Of a DNA stretch of 64,000 bases, positions 1-13,434 are shown one piece after another (within the stretch, counting starts at the first letter, position 1; each line of letters opens with the position of its first letter). Source of the DNA: Lepidodermella squamata (lineage: Eukaryota; Gastrotricha); the NCBI GenBank assembly GCA_047495785.1, contig JBLDXI010000020.1, positions 1,674,001 to 1,738,000 on the forward strand, given 5' to 3'. A model generated the notes under the pieces. It did not search any database. It was not told the origin of the DNA and saw nothing but the letters and a program-made list of their open reading frames with translations. The position numbers and the translations under genes are program-made.

Positions 1-93
1 GCGAAACGATGAATGAAATTTCATGATAAGCGCAAGTGATAGCAATAAAAAAATCTGAATTTTCGGAAAAATTCGAGTCGAGTTTTCGCAGGA

Positions 94-2255
94 CTAGTTG
101 TTTCCGATCGTGGCCGTGTTAGTCATCGTTGCCGTGCCGCCGTTGCTGTTGTACGTGATGTTGCTGCTCGGGTAGCGAGAGACGACTTTTTGCACCCACT
201 CGCCAAAGTTGATGTGCGAACGATCGGCAGTAACGAACGGGTGCTGCATCAGTTTTTGCAGGGTACCCCGCTCTTCTGGCTGCTTCCTCAAACTGAAAAA
301 TAAAATGAAGAAGATATAATTCGTATTTCATGAAATAAACAAAGGATTCGGCGAAATTTTTGGCACGGCAAGATTCGGTGCCGTTTTTAAAATCAATGAA
401 CTTGAAAATAGTCTGATTGCCATCAGGTTGTGGAGAATTTTATATCGGAAATTGACCATTGAAGAACATTTGTCTCAACATTTTCAATTTATTCAACTAT
501 TCACATCTTATTTCTAGTTTTATACACACAGTCGATTTTCATTTCACTGTATTCAGAGGTTAGGAATCTTGCTAATTACCGAAAAACATGAAATTATTTT
601 TGCCACGTCAACCTGATACGGTGTAACTTTTCGGTGAGACCGTCATTCAAGGAGGACGGGGCATTCTAGAGGTCTAAAACTTCAGAAATCTACCAGAAAA
701 ACTGGATCAGGCCATGATGAAAGATTACAATCGTTTTTTCAGGCCAATGCATTTTTAGCGATTTGTTGGTAAATTTGGGAAAATCGCGCAATTTGTCAAA
801 AGGGTATATATTTCCCAAGGTGAAAAAATTCTGCAAAAGAAACTGAACTTTCCATTGCGTTCCTCGAGATAGCTATTTTACGTAAGCTGAACGCGTGAAC
901 AGTGAAAATTGCAATTTTATCAAATATTCTAGACGCCTCGAATTCACGGTAAAAAAAAGAGCAATGACTCAGTATCATTCGACTTCTCCTATAAAAAGTC
1001 TCTAAATTGTGATCTCTCGAATCGTTGAATTCATAACGCCGAAAACTCTGTGAGCATTGTTCGACCTGATCGCTGAATTTCCGTCAAAACTTGATATGGG
1101 ATAGTTTCGCGTTTTGAAGCTAACTTACCAGCTATGAACAAAATCACGGCATTCGGCGCTGAAACCTCGTTCTGGCAGACGAGGCGGCTCCTCATTGACG
1201 ATAGTCTCCAGGAGGTCGAAAATCGATAGAGCTGGCTCGTTGACACTCCAGCAAACTGGCAGCGGCTTGCCTGTTCGAACTGCCTCGTCATTCTGAGCTC
1301 CAATGTCTCCCTCGAAAGTGCGTTCAGTGTCCTTCGAATCAGGAGCTGGAATGGGATAGCGGCCGAGGCCAAGTTCGGCAAGAGAAAGGCCCATCGACCA
1401 GATGTCAGATTGCACGGAATATTCACGTCCGAGAAGACGCTCAGGAGCCATGTAAGATCTAAACAGAAACAAATAATTGTTGTCCAAGTAAATTTTAATC
1501 AATTTACCTAGTGCCGACGAAGCTATTAGCCATGGAATCGATCAGTTGGCCAGAAACACCGAAGTCGCACATTTTAATTTCACCTCTGGTGTTAACGAGA
1601 ATGTTCGAAGGTTTGACGTCGCGATGCACGATGCGGTGAGCCTCGCGAAGATAGTGTAGAGCTCTCAGAACGGCGACGCTGATGATAGACAGTAGCGGCT
1701 CTGCAATTCTGCTGCATCGCTTCAGCAACAAATCCAATGATCCGCCGTCCATGTACTCCATGCATATACTAATATCTGCGTCATCATGGAAACAACCGTA
1801 ATAGCCAACGATATATGGCGAAATGCAGTCGTTTAGAATTTTCAACTCGCGCATTATTTGGTTTTTGATAGCTGGCTTAATTTCCAAATGGATGACTTTC
1901 CTCGCCATCACAATTGAAGTTGGCTTGTGGACTACTTTGTATACTACGCCACCGTTGCCGACACCTAGTTCACCAAGTCTTTCGAAGTCATCCGCATGCA
2001 GTTCACCGACGGATTTCTTAGCCTCAAAAAACTCAGCTAGAGCTTGCTTCTGGCCATCGTCGATTTCTGTTTCTTTGGCTTCTTTCTTCTGCACATCAAT
2101 CGTTGGCTTGCTCCTAAAGATCAAGGCAAAATTAGGAGCTTCTTAATTTTAATTTCAAGAACTTGCGCAGTCGTTTCTTCGGGAGGAATAACAGCCGCAG
2201 CAGCATCGGCGGGAATGGCCAATTCTAGACCTTTGATGTTCTTTCTCTTGCTCAT
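94..2255 (-). CDS. MAP2K1/2: MAP kinase kinase (MEK1/2 type), four exons, 400 aa
   Basis: Dual-specificity kinase that activates ERK in the cytoplasm, downstream of Raf. Exons 2255-2163, 2088-1508, 1458-1129 and 292-94; phases agree and give 401 codons. The N-terminus has a basic-then-LxL docking site (KRK...LEL) typical of MEK D-sites. Visible kinase motifs: glycine loop [13 protein letters not shown] lysine, catalytic [11 protein letters not shown] (CDFGVSG), and the activation segment [11 protein letters not shown] with both serines that Raf phosphorylates. The C-terminal exon carries the region after the kinase core (LQKLMQHPF...FGEW), like the Raf-docking end of MEK. It differs from human MEK mainly in a short, divergent proline-rich region. 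The last intron is 836 nt. A splice acceptor (ttctcgtag) ends about 20 nt before the ATG. Assignment to the MEK1/2 class rather than MKK3/4/6/7 rests on the activation loop and D-site. Confidence 0.96.
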
Positions 2256-4803
2256 TTTTTTGTCTTAAAGTATCTACGAGAAAGGGGCAAAAAAAACATT
2301 CAATAACATTATTCCAAGATACTTTCACCCGAAATAGAGTGTCATTCCTCGGACTCTTAGATATCTCGAGAAAGCAGATTGGAGAGTGGCTAGTTTTTGG
2401 GACATTTCTGGGGAGACGAACGGATTATTCATGTATAACTGAGAAACTAGCACACAATCAAATACCAAAGAGTTTGGTAGATTTACAACTTTTAATTACG
2501 AGAATTTATACATGACGTCAGAAATCTTACCTAAAGGCACCAATACTTGCGGCACATAGTATTGGAGCATAGCTCGGATAACATATATCAGTTTCTTCAG
2601 CAAGTTTTCTACACGGCTGCTAAGTAGGATACTAGATACTACGTGACACTTGATTTATGTAGCTTTAATGATTGGCGTGAAAATCAAACCTATGTTTGTT
2701 CCGATGATGATGATGATGATGATTACGGCTTTACACCCTTTGCGAGGGTTTCGCCGCCTTCAACGCGGAGGCAAAAATTCGGGCAGTTAGCTGTCGGGAT
2801 ATAGTAGCAAAGATATTACCCGCTTTGTCCTCCCGATTATTCTAGATCTCAAGCATATCATCGCAACCAGAAGCAGATGTCAACTCTTAACAGCTAGAAT
2901 TTAATCGGTAAGGTCGCCAAGCTTTCAGCTCTGGGCACTGCTACATGAGGTTCTGAAATTCCAGTTTCGCACGTGAATTTAGCGAGTCATGCGCTAGCAA
3001 GCCAAATTTTGGCTCCTCGATCTAACGCCCTAACGCTAACCCTGACCATAATCCATCAGAATGCCACCAAATGAAAGTAGTCCAATCAATCAAGTAGTCA
3101 AATAAATAGCCCACTTTTTCAGTAATGTTAGTTTCGCATTGAAAGCAGCTAGTACGATGAAAGTTGCAACACTCTCGAGCCTAGAGCTCTCGAGATTCTA
3201 TGTTTGTTGAATTTGAATCTGATAGGTAACAATCAACCAGTCAAAACAATGGTAAATCCAACATGGGCACCAGGCAAGTGAGAAGGGTATGACTCATTCG
3301 ACCAAAAGAGCTAAGCGGGACCGATGATTCAAGGCCTTACTCTCAGGAGCGTCTCGCCGTCGCGCTCAATGTGTGCTGTGCCTGCTGGAGGCAGCTAGGC
3401 GGGGTTGGCAAAACGATCGCGGGTCGGGGACAAAAATTGCTGCCCCGTTTTTGCCCATTGCCCGCGCAAACTAATAGAAATTGTTGACCAATATTAATGC
3501 TAATATTGTTTTGTGTCTTCTCGTCTGTTAACTGGTCTTTTTAATACAATTTAAAATAACGTGATTTGGCGGGAAACTTTTAAAATCAGCTGACATCGTC
3601 CAAAATCGTTTTTTCCTGTTAGTGTCCCAACGTCTTATTGCAAGAAGTGCCGAAGAAGTTGGAGGTGTCTGAAATCGTCCCTGCTAAAACAACAGAGCTT
3701 GATTGTTGTTAACCTGCTCATACTACAGGCGCTGCGGGCAGGGAACGCCTTTATCTGCTGTTAACCTCCAAGCGATCACTTATTCCACTATCCCCTTCTC
3801 AGGTTAATCTTCGACACTGATTACCAGGTGAAGCTGTTAGATTTCCTCCACTCATTGGCATCGAATTGATGAATAATTGAGTTTGATGTAAAATAACTTG
3901 CCATATTGTGGTGCATTTAAAACCTGAGCTGTTCTATGCCGCTATCTTACATGCAATCAGCAATATATTTTTAATCGTTTTCGTTGCCAATACAAACTTC
4001 GATATCGGATTGTGGTATGCATTGACTACAGAAGCATGTTCGAATCGTTGTTTTCGACGAGACAAGAGACGAATGAATAACCACTAATATGAGCCTACAA
4101 GCCAACTGGTCACTGTGGTGAAGTATTCTTTCGAAGTATCGCTATCTCTTAAAAGGTGAAGCCGTGAAGACGAGACCTTGGTGGCTGCTCTCATTTATAG
4201 TGAGACTTGCAATTTAGGATTGACGCAGAATTTTTACGCGCATCCTAAATGCATTTACAGCTATTACTGAGTTATTTACATATAAATTACATATTTGCCT
4301 ATAATGCTGATAGTAAATTATTATGATCCTCAGTCGCAAATCGCAAAGTATAAATAAGTATTCACGGTTTCCATTCAGATTTCAGATCCTGCACGATGTA
4401 TCAGATTTTTGAGTAAAGGTGAGAAGGCTTGATTTTAAACCTTACATTTTCTTTTTCGGGGGTGCTTTCTATGTTCTATGGTATACAAACATTGGGGATC
4501 AAATCGATGTAGTAATTGATTATATACGCTTGCATTTTCGCGAGTTTGCTACTGTTTGTGTAAAGAATTATTTTCTTAATATGCATATGACTTTTACCAT
4601 CGATGAAAACCGATGAAAAACGTGACTTCATTGATTTTTCTAAAACGCGTCATTAACGATAGCGCCCCATAATATGTTAGATATTTAATATTTACTTACA
4701 TGTCTCGATTTGTGCGCACTTCGAGCTAAAGTGGCGCCTTTCTATTTCAGACATAACTCTTAGTTATTTATGCATTATTTTAAATTAATCGAATGGTTGG
4801 ATA
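2256..4803. other. Intergenic region between MEK and ORP1
   Basis: Divergent 5' ends of MEK (-) and ORP1 (+) flank this 2.5 kb. I see no gene. It holds a (GAT)n microsatellite at about 2703-2722 next to a possible LINE tail (separate entry), and a splice acceptor near 4749 just upstream of the ORP1 start. Short reading frames near 4419 show no recognisable similarity. Confidence 0.6.
2703..2845 (-). mobile_element. Possible LINE 3' end with (ATC)n tail
   Basis: Read on the minus strand, a 33-codon open stretch ends in a stop that is followed directly by (ATC)7. A short reading frame ending at a trinucleotide tail is a common layout for non-LTR retrotransposon 3' ends. The frame is closed by a stop upstream and I do not recognise the peptide, so this is a weak call. 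Confidence 0.25.
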
Positions 4804-7800
4804 ATGCAAATGTCTGAACCTTCATTATCTGACTCTGAGGATGCCGTAAATCAACTTCTGGATTTTGCAAGAAACGGCAATAAAGTTGGCACTGATAATA
4901 TACTCAACTATCGCAATGTCGACATCAATTCAAAGGGAGTACGCAAGAAAAACTACGGATGGACAGCTTTACACCTATCGTCCTATTTTGGGCATGAAGA
5001 CGTGGTTAGTACGTTGCTGGAGCATGGCGCAGATGTAAATGCAATAAATTCCACTGGCGACTCGGCCCTACACAAAGCTGCTTTCTCCAGACGAACTGTG
5101 AGCAGAGAAGCATTTCACTTCGTCAATATTTTTAGTAATTTCATGTTGGTTTGATAGAATGTCGTTCATCAATTAATTAAAGCTGGAGCGGACGTCAATG
5201 TGGTAAACTCTGAGGGATTCACAGCACGGCAGCTCACCGATTCAGCAGAAATTATACAGGCTCTTGATGGTACTTGGTTACAATTAAGGAAATTATTTAT
5301 AATTCGGTTTTCATAGCGGCCTCAAAATCAGACTTAATGAAGCTGGAGCGGAAATTGCTGGATGCTGCCCGAGAGGGAAATATCGAAGACATAATACACT
5401 TGGTGAGCCGTACTTTAAGAAGTCGATTTTTAGCCGCTTTTGCATTTTACATTCTCGGCGATTTTATCACTTGCGCCGCAAAACTGTGTGAATTGATGAC
5501 TCGGTATGCAAATAGCCGGCGCGCCTTGATAAAACTTAGATAGAGATGTTTTCAACCTCATACTGTTATCTGTCCGCTGAATTTTGCTGATATAATTCCA
5601 TTTGCTTAAATGTCGTCCATGTGTTAGGTCCAAAGTCCCGCTCTATCAAGTTCCTCTAATGGCAGCACCACTGTATCTTATCTCAAAAGTGGAACGACTT
5701 GCCCTAGCATAAACTGTGCAGACGCTCTTGGAAATCGACCTCTTCACTACGCCACATTGGCTGGAAATAGGGAAACGGTCATTTTGCTATTGCAACTTGG
5801 CGCAGATCCTCAGCTAACAAATCAACGCGGTATTTCATTTGCTTTATTTACCCCGAGTATACATACAATATACAATCACACCTTTTCGCACCGAGATTTT
5901 GTATCGGGAGCTGAAAATGATTTGATGCTGCTTATTTTTTAGGCTTACGAGCTGTTGACCTTGCTAGGGACGGGCTTTTGAAAGAAATGCTAGAAGTCAG
6001 GAGTCTGAGAGAAATGTCGAAATCTGCCAAAAGAGCCGAAGGACCTCTCTACCGGGTAATCGATAGCCTTATATTTAAATGTTAATCCCTTGAAATCTTT
6101 CATTTCTATTTTAGAAAAGCCGGATTCGAGCTGCTCGTGAACAATGGGTTGTACTCGAAAATGGGACCTTGTCACTACACGTGAATAAGTTTGTGCGGCG
6201 CTTTTCAAGTTGATTTATGCTATATAAATACTTCGTCTCTAGGGAAGCTGAGCGGAGTAAAAAGCATCAAAAAGGCGGTCGCTTCCTCGCTGGCTCAAAA
6301 ATCGAAGGCGAATCTGGCAAAGATGCATTCACCTTACGGTTCAGCAACAAGTCGAAATTGATGTTCTCAGTGCCAAAGGGTGAAAACGCAGTATTTGAGA
6401 GACAGGTGCGATCGATTTAGGCTCAATAAGCGCATCCCAGTTTAATTCGTTATTTGTTCTATTCAGAAATGGATAAATTCGTTTAGAGATCACATCGATC
6501 ACGCTAATAAGCTGCTCGATTCCGAGCTGAGGCACGCGAATGATGACGAGTATGAAGCTGAAGTAGCCACCCTTGGATCGCTACAAAGCAGCATCGAGGT
6601 AAAAATATTGCGCCAGAATAAAGCTAGCCTAGTGCTTTTGCGAATGAAATATATAACGCATTTTGTACTAAACAGCGCTTCAAAATTAACCGCTGAATAC
6701 CAATTATTTACGCTCATTGAGCAGATTTTTTATTACGCGCAGAAGGCATAAAATCATAATGTCTGGTGAATGGTCTGTGGGTTGTTATAACTGGGTCTAT
6801 CTCGCGCGGTGAAGAGGTGGTAGGCGCTTTTGCGTATCTGGGTCGATACTGGTCAAATATGAAGGCCACAAAATTAGCACATCTATCATCGTAGAATTTC
6901 TATTACGCGAAGAAAAAAAGCAAATGAACGCTCTGAAAGCGTATACCTATACATACCTGTCGGTTGATAAATATATATTTACTGCGCCTGGTATACCCTT
7001 TAGATACGGTATATGTCTGCTTTTTGTAGAAAACACGCATGCTCGTGCATACCGATTGTATTACTACTACTACTACTACCCCACACAGCATATGCTTTTT
7101 TACACACGAGCACTGCCACCATACGTGTATAAGGTCTTTGACATTTGCCTGCGTTGCGATGCGCTCAGCTGGCAAATTTAATAATATAACAGTATTATGA
7201 ATACTATTATTATATTTGTCCTTAACGTCATCGTCCATGTTCTGAGCATGTAATACATATATAAGCGACAGTTTATTCTAAACTACCTCTCGCCTGTTTT
7301 TATTATTTTTGGGGCTTGGTTCTCGCCAAATTTCTTCAGCCACCTAATCCTTCGTCATACCTTGAGGCAATTAAATTTGTAAAATTTACGGTACAAAATG
7401 CGTTATTTATTCCTATCATTTTTGCTTGCGCGCCCTCGAGATTTGAGTTATTGACTGATTCTTGTTGTTTGCTATTTCTCCACGTGATTTAGAACATCCG
7501 CGCGTACGATCAATTGCTCCGCAGGCAGTTAGACGACATTAACAAGGTTCAGTCGCAGTTACGTCAAGAGCAGCGCGCTATTTCGGGTATTCCTTCTAAG
7601 TTACAGGGTTTGCTTCTTCCATTTTCAGGGTCGCTTTTTCCTACCCCGTAATTTTTTCCTCCCCAGAGCTTGTTCATGATTTGGACGGAAAAGTCTCTCA
7701 GTTGGTCGGTCTTTCCAATCAGATGTGCTCTGATCTCTCCAGTTGCGTGAATGTCATGTCCCAAAGAGAAGAGGTTTTAACTTCATGTTCTTTCTTGTTT

Positions 7801-10800
7801 TCATCTGCGACATTGTTATGATTATCGCTAGCTTTACCGTAAAGAAATCGACGAAGAAAAACGTCGAAATAAAATATTGGAAGAGTCTTTACAAGCTGTA
7901 GCCAAAGAGGCCAAACACTTGGAGAATTCTCTGCAGACATTTCGCAGCAACTCATTCCACGTTCCGGGAAGTGCTGACCAAATAGCCAGAAGCATGTCAG
8001 CACTAGCGAAAAACGAAGGAGACTCCGAGGAATCAGGAGACGAGACAGCATTTTTTGACTGTCCATCGCCGGAAGTCCAACGTATGTTTTTTCTTGATAT
8101 TTTTATTTGAATTCTTCAGTGCGATTATCTTATAGCGGGAAGTCCGAAAACGCCGGATTCTCTCCATCTCGAACGAGAGGAAGTTGATGTTACGGCTAAT
8201 GGATTAGTTTCGAAACTTCATGAAAGTCTTACGATTGAGAAAAAGAAGCAAGCGAGCAATCACAGGTAGGTATTTCCATTTTGTCTCTTCATCGGCAAAG
8301 GTTGTATTCCCTCATGCTGGCTCATGGTTCTGAAAACATCTGAGGGGCTTCACCTCTTATTAGCGCTATGTTGAATATTCGTTGATCGTAGCCAGCGTAG
8401 CCTATAGTGCGATTAAAAGTCACTCCTATTTATGGCTCCGGCCGAGTATAATTGATCTCGCTTGTTGTGATGCAAACATGGAGAGGGTTTAGAACAATAA
8501 CATAGATAAGCTTATTTTCTCAAACGCCACCAGCTGGCCTCGAGCTAAATGGCTGAATTACCGATTTGTTACTCTTCGCATTATATGCCTGCTGAAATGA
8601 ATCATCACAGCCTCGCGCGGTTGATGGACTTCATCACTACAGAATATCGCTCGTGAACCTTCAAGATACTTCATTTTTTCGCAAAGCTTACTTATATTAC
8701 CTCCTCACATCCCCTGGTAGTAGCCTTCGTAATACCTGAGCTATGTGTGGCATGCATGAGTCACTTGAAAACGGGAACTGGGTCAAAAAAAATGATCTTA
8801 TGTTTTCGCTGCGGCAAATAATGTTTTTTCAATTAGATATTTTATTTTTATGATTTTATTTTTATTTTGTTACTGAATAATATTTTTTCCCGTAAAATAA
8901 TGTAAATTAATTTTGATCTTCCCGCGACCGAAATTTTTGAATTTCGCGAAAGTTTTCGCTCGGTGCTTTGTCGTGTCGTCAGTGAACACGTTACTAAGTG
9001 AAGCATCCTGTAAGAAAAATGTTCTTCTTTATCCATGTAGCCTAACATTTATCGGCTGTCAAGCACTCGTTACATTTCATTGTCTTCGCCTGGCAGTACA
9101 GCAACTTCTTTCGCTCTCCTTCCATCCTTCCGGTGGCTTCATGTACAGCTTGCTCTTCAATTGTCTTTTAGGAAGTCCTCTTACTCATACCTGGCAAACA
9201 TAACTGTTCTTGATGATAGGTTACCATCACGTTGGTGTTGCGATTAGGATATGTGGTGCGACACGGGATTGAGAATATCTAGGATAGCTTATAGTTGAGG
9301 AGTTAGATTCTATAATCTGGCTATCCTTCCACCTTTGATTCCTACGAATCCCGATTTTTTCAAGTTTGATTGATGGTCATTCAACCTTTATCGCTATTGG
9401 GTGTTTAATAGATAAGTTGCTTGTTCCTACTCGAAGGATTCGATGCTAGATGCTACTCTGTAGGACATCAAGTTCGTTCTCCATCCTGGCCGGCTTATGC
9501 ATCTGATCTTGCTAAACAGTACTTATCTGTTTTGCATAATAGAGTTGAGATTCATACTTGTTGAGATTTTATTTGTTAATTGTTCTCGGTCATCATGAGC
9601 GAGCATGAGGGCGAGAAAACTGATAGCCCTAACGAAGTGAGAGAACCTATAGGAAGGTTGATTTGGCTTTATTGAATGTTTATTCATCATTCAAATACTT
9701 CTCTGTCTTTCAGGAAAGTGCTTCCAGTCACCATGTACTCCCGTAAAGTCAGCGTATGGACTATTCTGAAACATTGCATCGGAAAAGTAAGTTTTCTAGA
9801 TGTCAACTACAACCTATCATCATGGCTCTTGAAATCTAGGATTTGTCACGGATCACCATGCCCATAGTCTTGAATGAACCGCTCACTTTCTTGCAAAAGC
9901 AAGCTGAGTACTTCGAGTATTCCGATTTGTTGAGCAAAGCTTGTAACCTCGACAATCCGGTGGATCGTATGGAAGTATGTCTTGAAAACAAAGGAGTTCT
10001 CTTTAATATCATCTTTGTCGTCTATTAGCATGTCGCCGCTTTCGTTATATCTTCTATTTCTTCCACCGTGGACCGTATTGCAAAGCCTTTCAACCCTCTA
10101 TTAGGCGAGACTTTTGAGTTGACCAAGTGAGTTAGATCTTTTAGAATTCTGTCATCAGGAATGCGCTTGTCATCTTAGGCCTGAATATGGTTTCCGAATT
10201 TGCTGTGAACAAGTCAGTCATCACCCTCCAGTGAGCGCTTTTTACGCGGAATCGCTTGATCGACCCGATGGTTTCAGAGTAACCGGCTCAATGTGCCCGA
10301 GAATTCGATTTTGGGGCAAAAACGTAGAAATTCTACCGAAAAGTAAGCATGAGCTGCTCTACTATCTACACACGAGCTAGCATTTGCGTGATAACGCGCC
10401 GTTAAATATTCAATTTGACATGTAAAAAATTACGGTGGCCCCACTTTTTGCCCTGACGCAGACAAACACTATCTTAATGTGTTTTTGCTCACGTGTTTTA
10501 GACTCGACTCAACTCGAACTGGTGCCGTTTAAAGAGGTCTACACATGGGACTCGGTTAAGGTCGTCTGTCACAACATAATTATCGGTCGGATATGGCTCG
10601 AATACTCGGGCCGGTGTACGCTGGTGTGTCACACGAGCGGCCTACGCTGCCTCATCGACTTCAAACCCGCCGGCTGGTTCGGCGAGCTCCACCGGATAGA
10701 GGCTACTATCTTCAATGAGAAGAACGAAAAGGTACGGTCCATCTACGGTAAATGGACCGAAGCTGTCTACTCGGTACCTGTCGATGTTTGGGCCGCCTAC

Positions 10801-11322
10801 GAACGTGGGGCTAGTTCGGGTAAATCAAATGGGCGATCAAGCAGTGCCGTACCTACGACATCCGATTCAGAATTGGCGTCCGGTGGCAGTCTCGAGGACA
10901 TCGAGGGCTGTGCTCCGACCTCATCGCCGTGTGATTTGCATCTAGAAGGGCAAAAGCTGATTTGGCAAGCTGTTCCTATTCCGGAATATTGCAAGGAATA
11001 CTTCAATTTCTCTCTTTTCGCGATGCAATTGAACGAACCACCATCACCTGAGCTGAAAGCAGTTCTTCCTCGCACGGATGCACGTTTAAGGCCGGACTTA
11101 CGGCTGCTCGAAGACGGTGATATCGACCGCGCTGCAAGTGAAAAACATCGATTGGAGGAGAAGCAGCGTATGGTACGTAAGAAGATGCAAGAAAAGAAGC
11201 AAGAGTGGCAACCGCTGTGGTTCAGAGAGGAGAATAACCAATACACGAAGGCGAAAGAATGGGCTTACACCGGCAATTACTGGAAACGGGACTTTGCGAA
11301 CTGTCCCGATATCTACGAATAA
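4804..11322 (+). CDS. OSBPL1A: Oxysterol-binding protein-related protein 1, long form (ankyrin-PH-FFAT-ORD), 1015 aa
   Basis: Lipid transfer and sterol-sensing protein at ER-late endosome contacts. Seventeen exons with consistent phases: 4804-5097, 5158-5269, 5317-5402, 5628-5829, 5943-6055, 6115-6188, 6243-6405, 6467-6598, 7493-7586, 7667-7773, 7832-8081, 8136-8265, 9714-9786, 9840-9974, 10029-10126, 10179-10342, 10502-11322. Ankyrin repeats occupy about residues 1-265 ([30 protein letters not shown]). A PH domain follows (about 265-390, ending [10 protein letters not shown]), then coiled coil, then a FFAT-like VAP-binding motif (ETAFFDCPS, about 535), then the ORD from about 590. The ORD has [13 protein letters not shown] and an intact EQVSHHPP, so PI4P binding should be retained. 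Domain order and length match vertebrate ORP1L (about 950 aa). Introns at 6599-7492 and 8266-9713 are long; the rest are mostly about 50-60 nt, with a few of 110-225 nt. Confidence 0.95.
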
Positions 11323-13434
11323 TGAAGTGTTTTATTTATTGTTTCTCCACACCTACACGCACAGACAGCTGTAACTTCTTAGCCGCCTCTATTTTGTGTT
11401 TTGAGATGATGAAAAAAGAATAATAATTGCGGACCTAAGCGCTTCATTCGGTTCCGTCTCCTCCAAATCTTCCACATCGTGCCGCGGATGATTGACGTAT
11501 TTTTTGCTCCGGAATCGACTGTTTTATGTCTCTCGGCCTGTCACAACTTGTTAGGCAGACATAGATTTAAATTCTTCTTCTTCTGATCAGAGTCGTTCGA
11601 CACTATTTTTTTCGTTTGTGTCTTTCATTACTGATGACTTCTACTTAAACATGGTAAAAAAGGAATTAACAGAACAGGGAAAAATTGATTTTGTTGCTAA
11701 CTCGCAGTTTTTTGTGCCTTTCGAGTCGCCGATACCTGTTCTCTTCTTCTCTCTGCTGATGATGATGTTATTCGAACAATAACCAGGGCTGTATAAGATT
11801 AAGACTCGCATTTTTACCGTGGTGCAGATCAAGTGAATAGATAATATACTTATATATCACGCGTTTTAAACAAATCAACATTTTTATACGGCAAATTCTA
11901 GAAAATTTATTCGTTCGTTACCCTCAATCTTCTATACCTATAATCATCTTATTTTTTCAGACAAGTCGAGCTTTTTTCTTGTTCAATAAAAAAAGCGGCA
12001 CTTGAGTATTTGCTTGTAGTTACAAATTAAACTAGCGTTCTCGCGCCTTCTTTCCTTTCATTATATTACTACTACTTTTATTACGTCAAACCACTACAGG
12101 GACAATAAGCTCGTTATAGGCTGAGATTTGAATTGAGGCATTTGTTATATGTCACGGCCATGAAGTGATCATGCGTGAATTTTTGTTGTTTATTCAATCT
12201 ACTCTTGAATTTCTACTTATATTCGTGAATCGCGTTTCCTCTCTTATGTCGTCATTTTCGCGCATCCCTACCATCACTACTTGTAATATTGTCGTTATTA
12301 TTGGATTTTAGCGCCTAGAGCAGCCTGCTGCGTCTGAAATTCAGGTTGCGTGAACACGCAATAACCCGATGATTTGCTAGCAAAAAGTACAAGGCACTCG
12401 TGTGAACCTGCCTCCTTAAAGTGGAACGGCTGCTCTTAATCCATATCTCTCTATCTCTTGGATTGTGTTTGTTATATATTATAAATAATATATCAGGTTA
12501 AAATTATTACTATTATTTAATTAATTAATATCACGTTTAAAAATGATAATGAAGATGAAAAATGATGGCGAAAATTTGACAGAAAATGCAATCGGGATTT
12601 TGAAGAAATAATAAATATGTATTATGATGAAGCTGCTGCTGCTCCTGTGTATTTCGTTCTGATTTTGTTATAATTCAATACCTAAATAGCGTGGGTCCCC
12701 TTGGGGCTCGCTGTCACGGCTTGACTAATGCGTATTTCCGATAGTTGTGTGCGTGCCGAGGGGCGATTATGTAGTCAGGCAGTGTGTAAGAATTTCCTGC
12801 CAACAAATCGTGTTCGAGAGCATTTCAGCTACGCAGCGCATTGAATCGGCGGTCGAAATTGGTTCAATTTTTTGCCGTACTAGAAAGGTATTTTTTGCTA
12901 GATCAATCAGGTGGAAAAGTCGCTGTGGCATTGAAATCGCTCCTGTGAGTCATAAACGCTCGGACAGTTTCAAGTTGAAAAATTGTGTGTAAATCATGAG
13001 ATTGATTTTTCTTCGAAAATTCGATTGATGATTCAGCAAAAATTCTGCCATTAAATTTCCCATAACTGGCAGGGTATATGCGGCTAAGAAGAATAAGTGC
13101 GCACAAATCTGAGTCTTGACATTTCTTCGCGGTGACAGCCCGTACGTCGAAATTTTTTCTCCACACGGCATGAGTACGCTCCACGATGGGCGCTGTAGTG
13201 ACTTTCAGGTGAAAAAATTTCAGACGAGATTACTAAGAGAATTAATGTTTATTGAGGTAGCGTGGGCGTAAGTTTTTGGCGTTGGCCAAAAAGCTTCGCA
13301 AAAGTACACGTCGCTGGTGAGTAATACCGTTGTAATAGGATGTAGTCCTCGGTAGGCGTATCATCCCACCATTGGTATTTAAACCAAGATTGAAGTTAAA
13401 TAGAATCGAAAAAATTTGTTAAAACTCAGGAATC
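11323..13434. other. Gene-free stretch after ORP1
   Basis: About 2.1 kb, AT-rich, containing the ORP1 3' end and the upstream region of the first tandem ORP paralogue. I see no supported gene or RNA. Its last 200 bases hold the conserved upstream boxes listed separately. Confidence 0.6.
13254..13385 (+). promoter_or_regulatory. Shared upstream boxes, ORP tandem copy 1
   Basis: Two boxes recur upstream of all three tandem ORP genes. Box A reads GAGGTAGCGTGGGC at 13254-13267. Box B is GGTAGGCGTATCATCCCACC at 13351-13370, followed by a TATA-like TATTTAAA at 13377-13384, about 50 nt before the ATG. Order and spacing match the other two copies, so it is probably a promoter duplicated with the genes. 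Confidence 0.55.

Noticed and set aside
4804-8110. A separate ankyrin-repeat gene upstream of an ORP gene
   Set aside because: Seventeen exons chain in phase into one ORP1L-type protein of 1016 codons.
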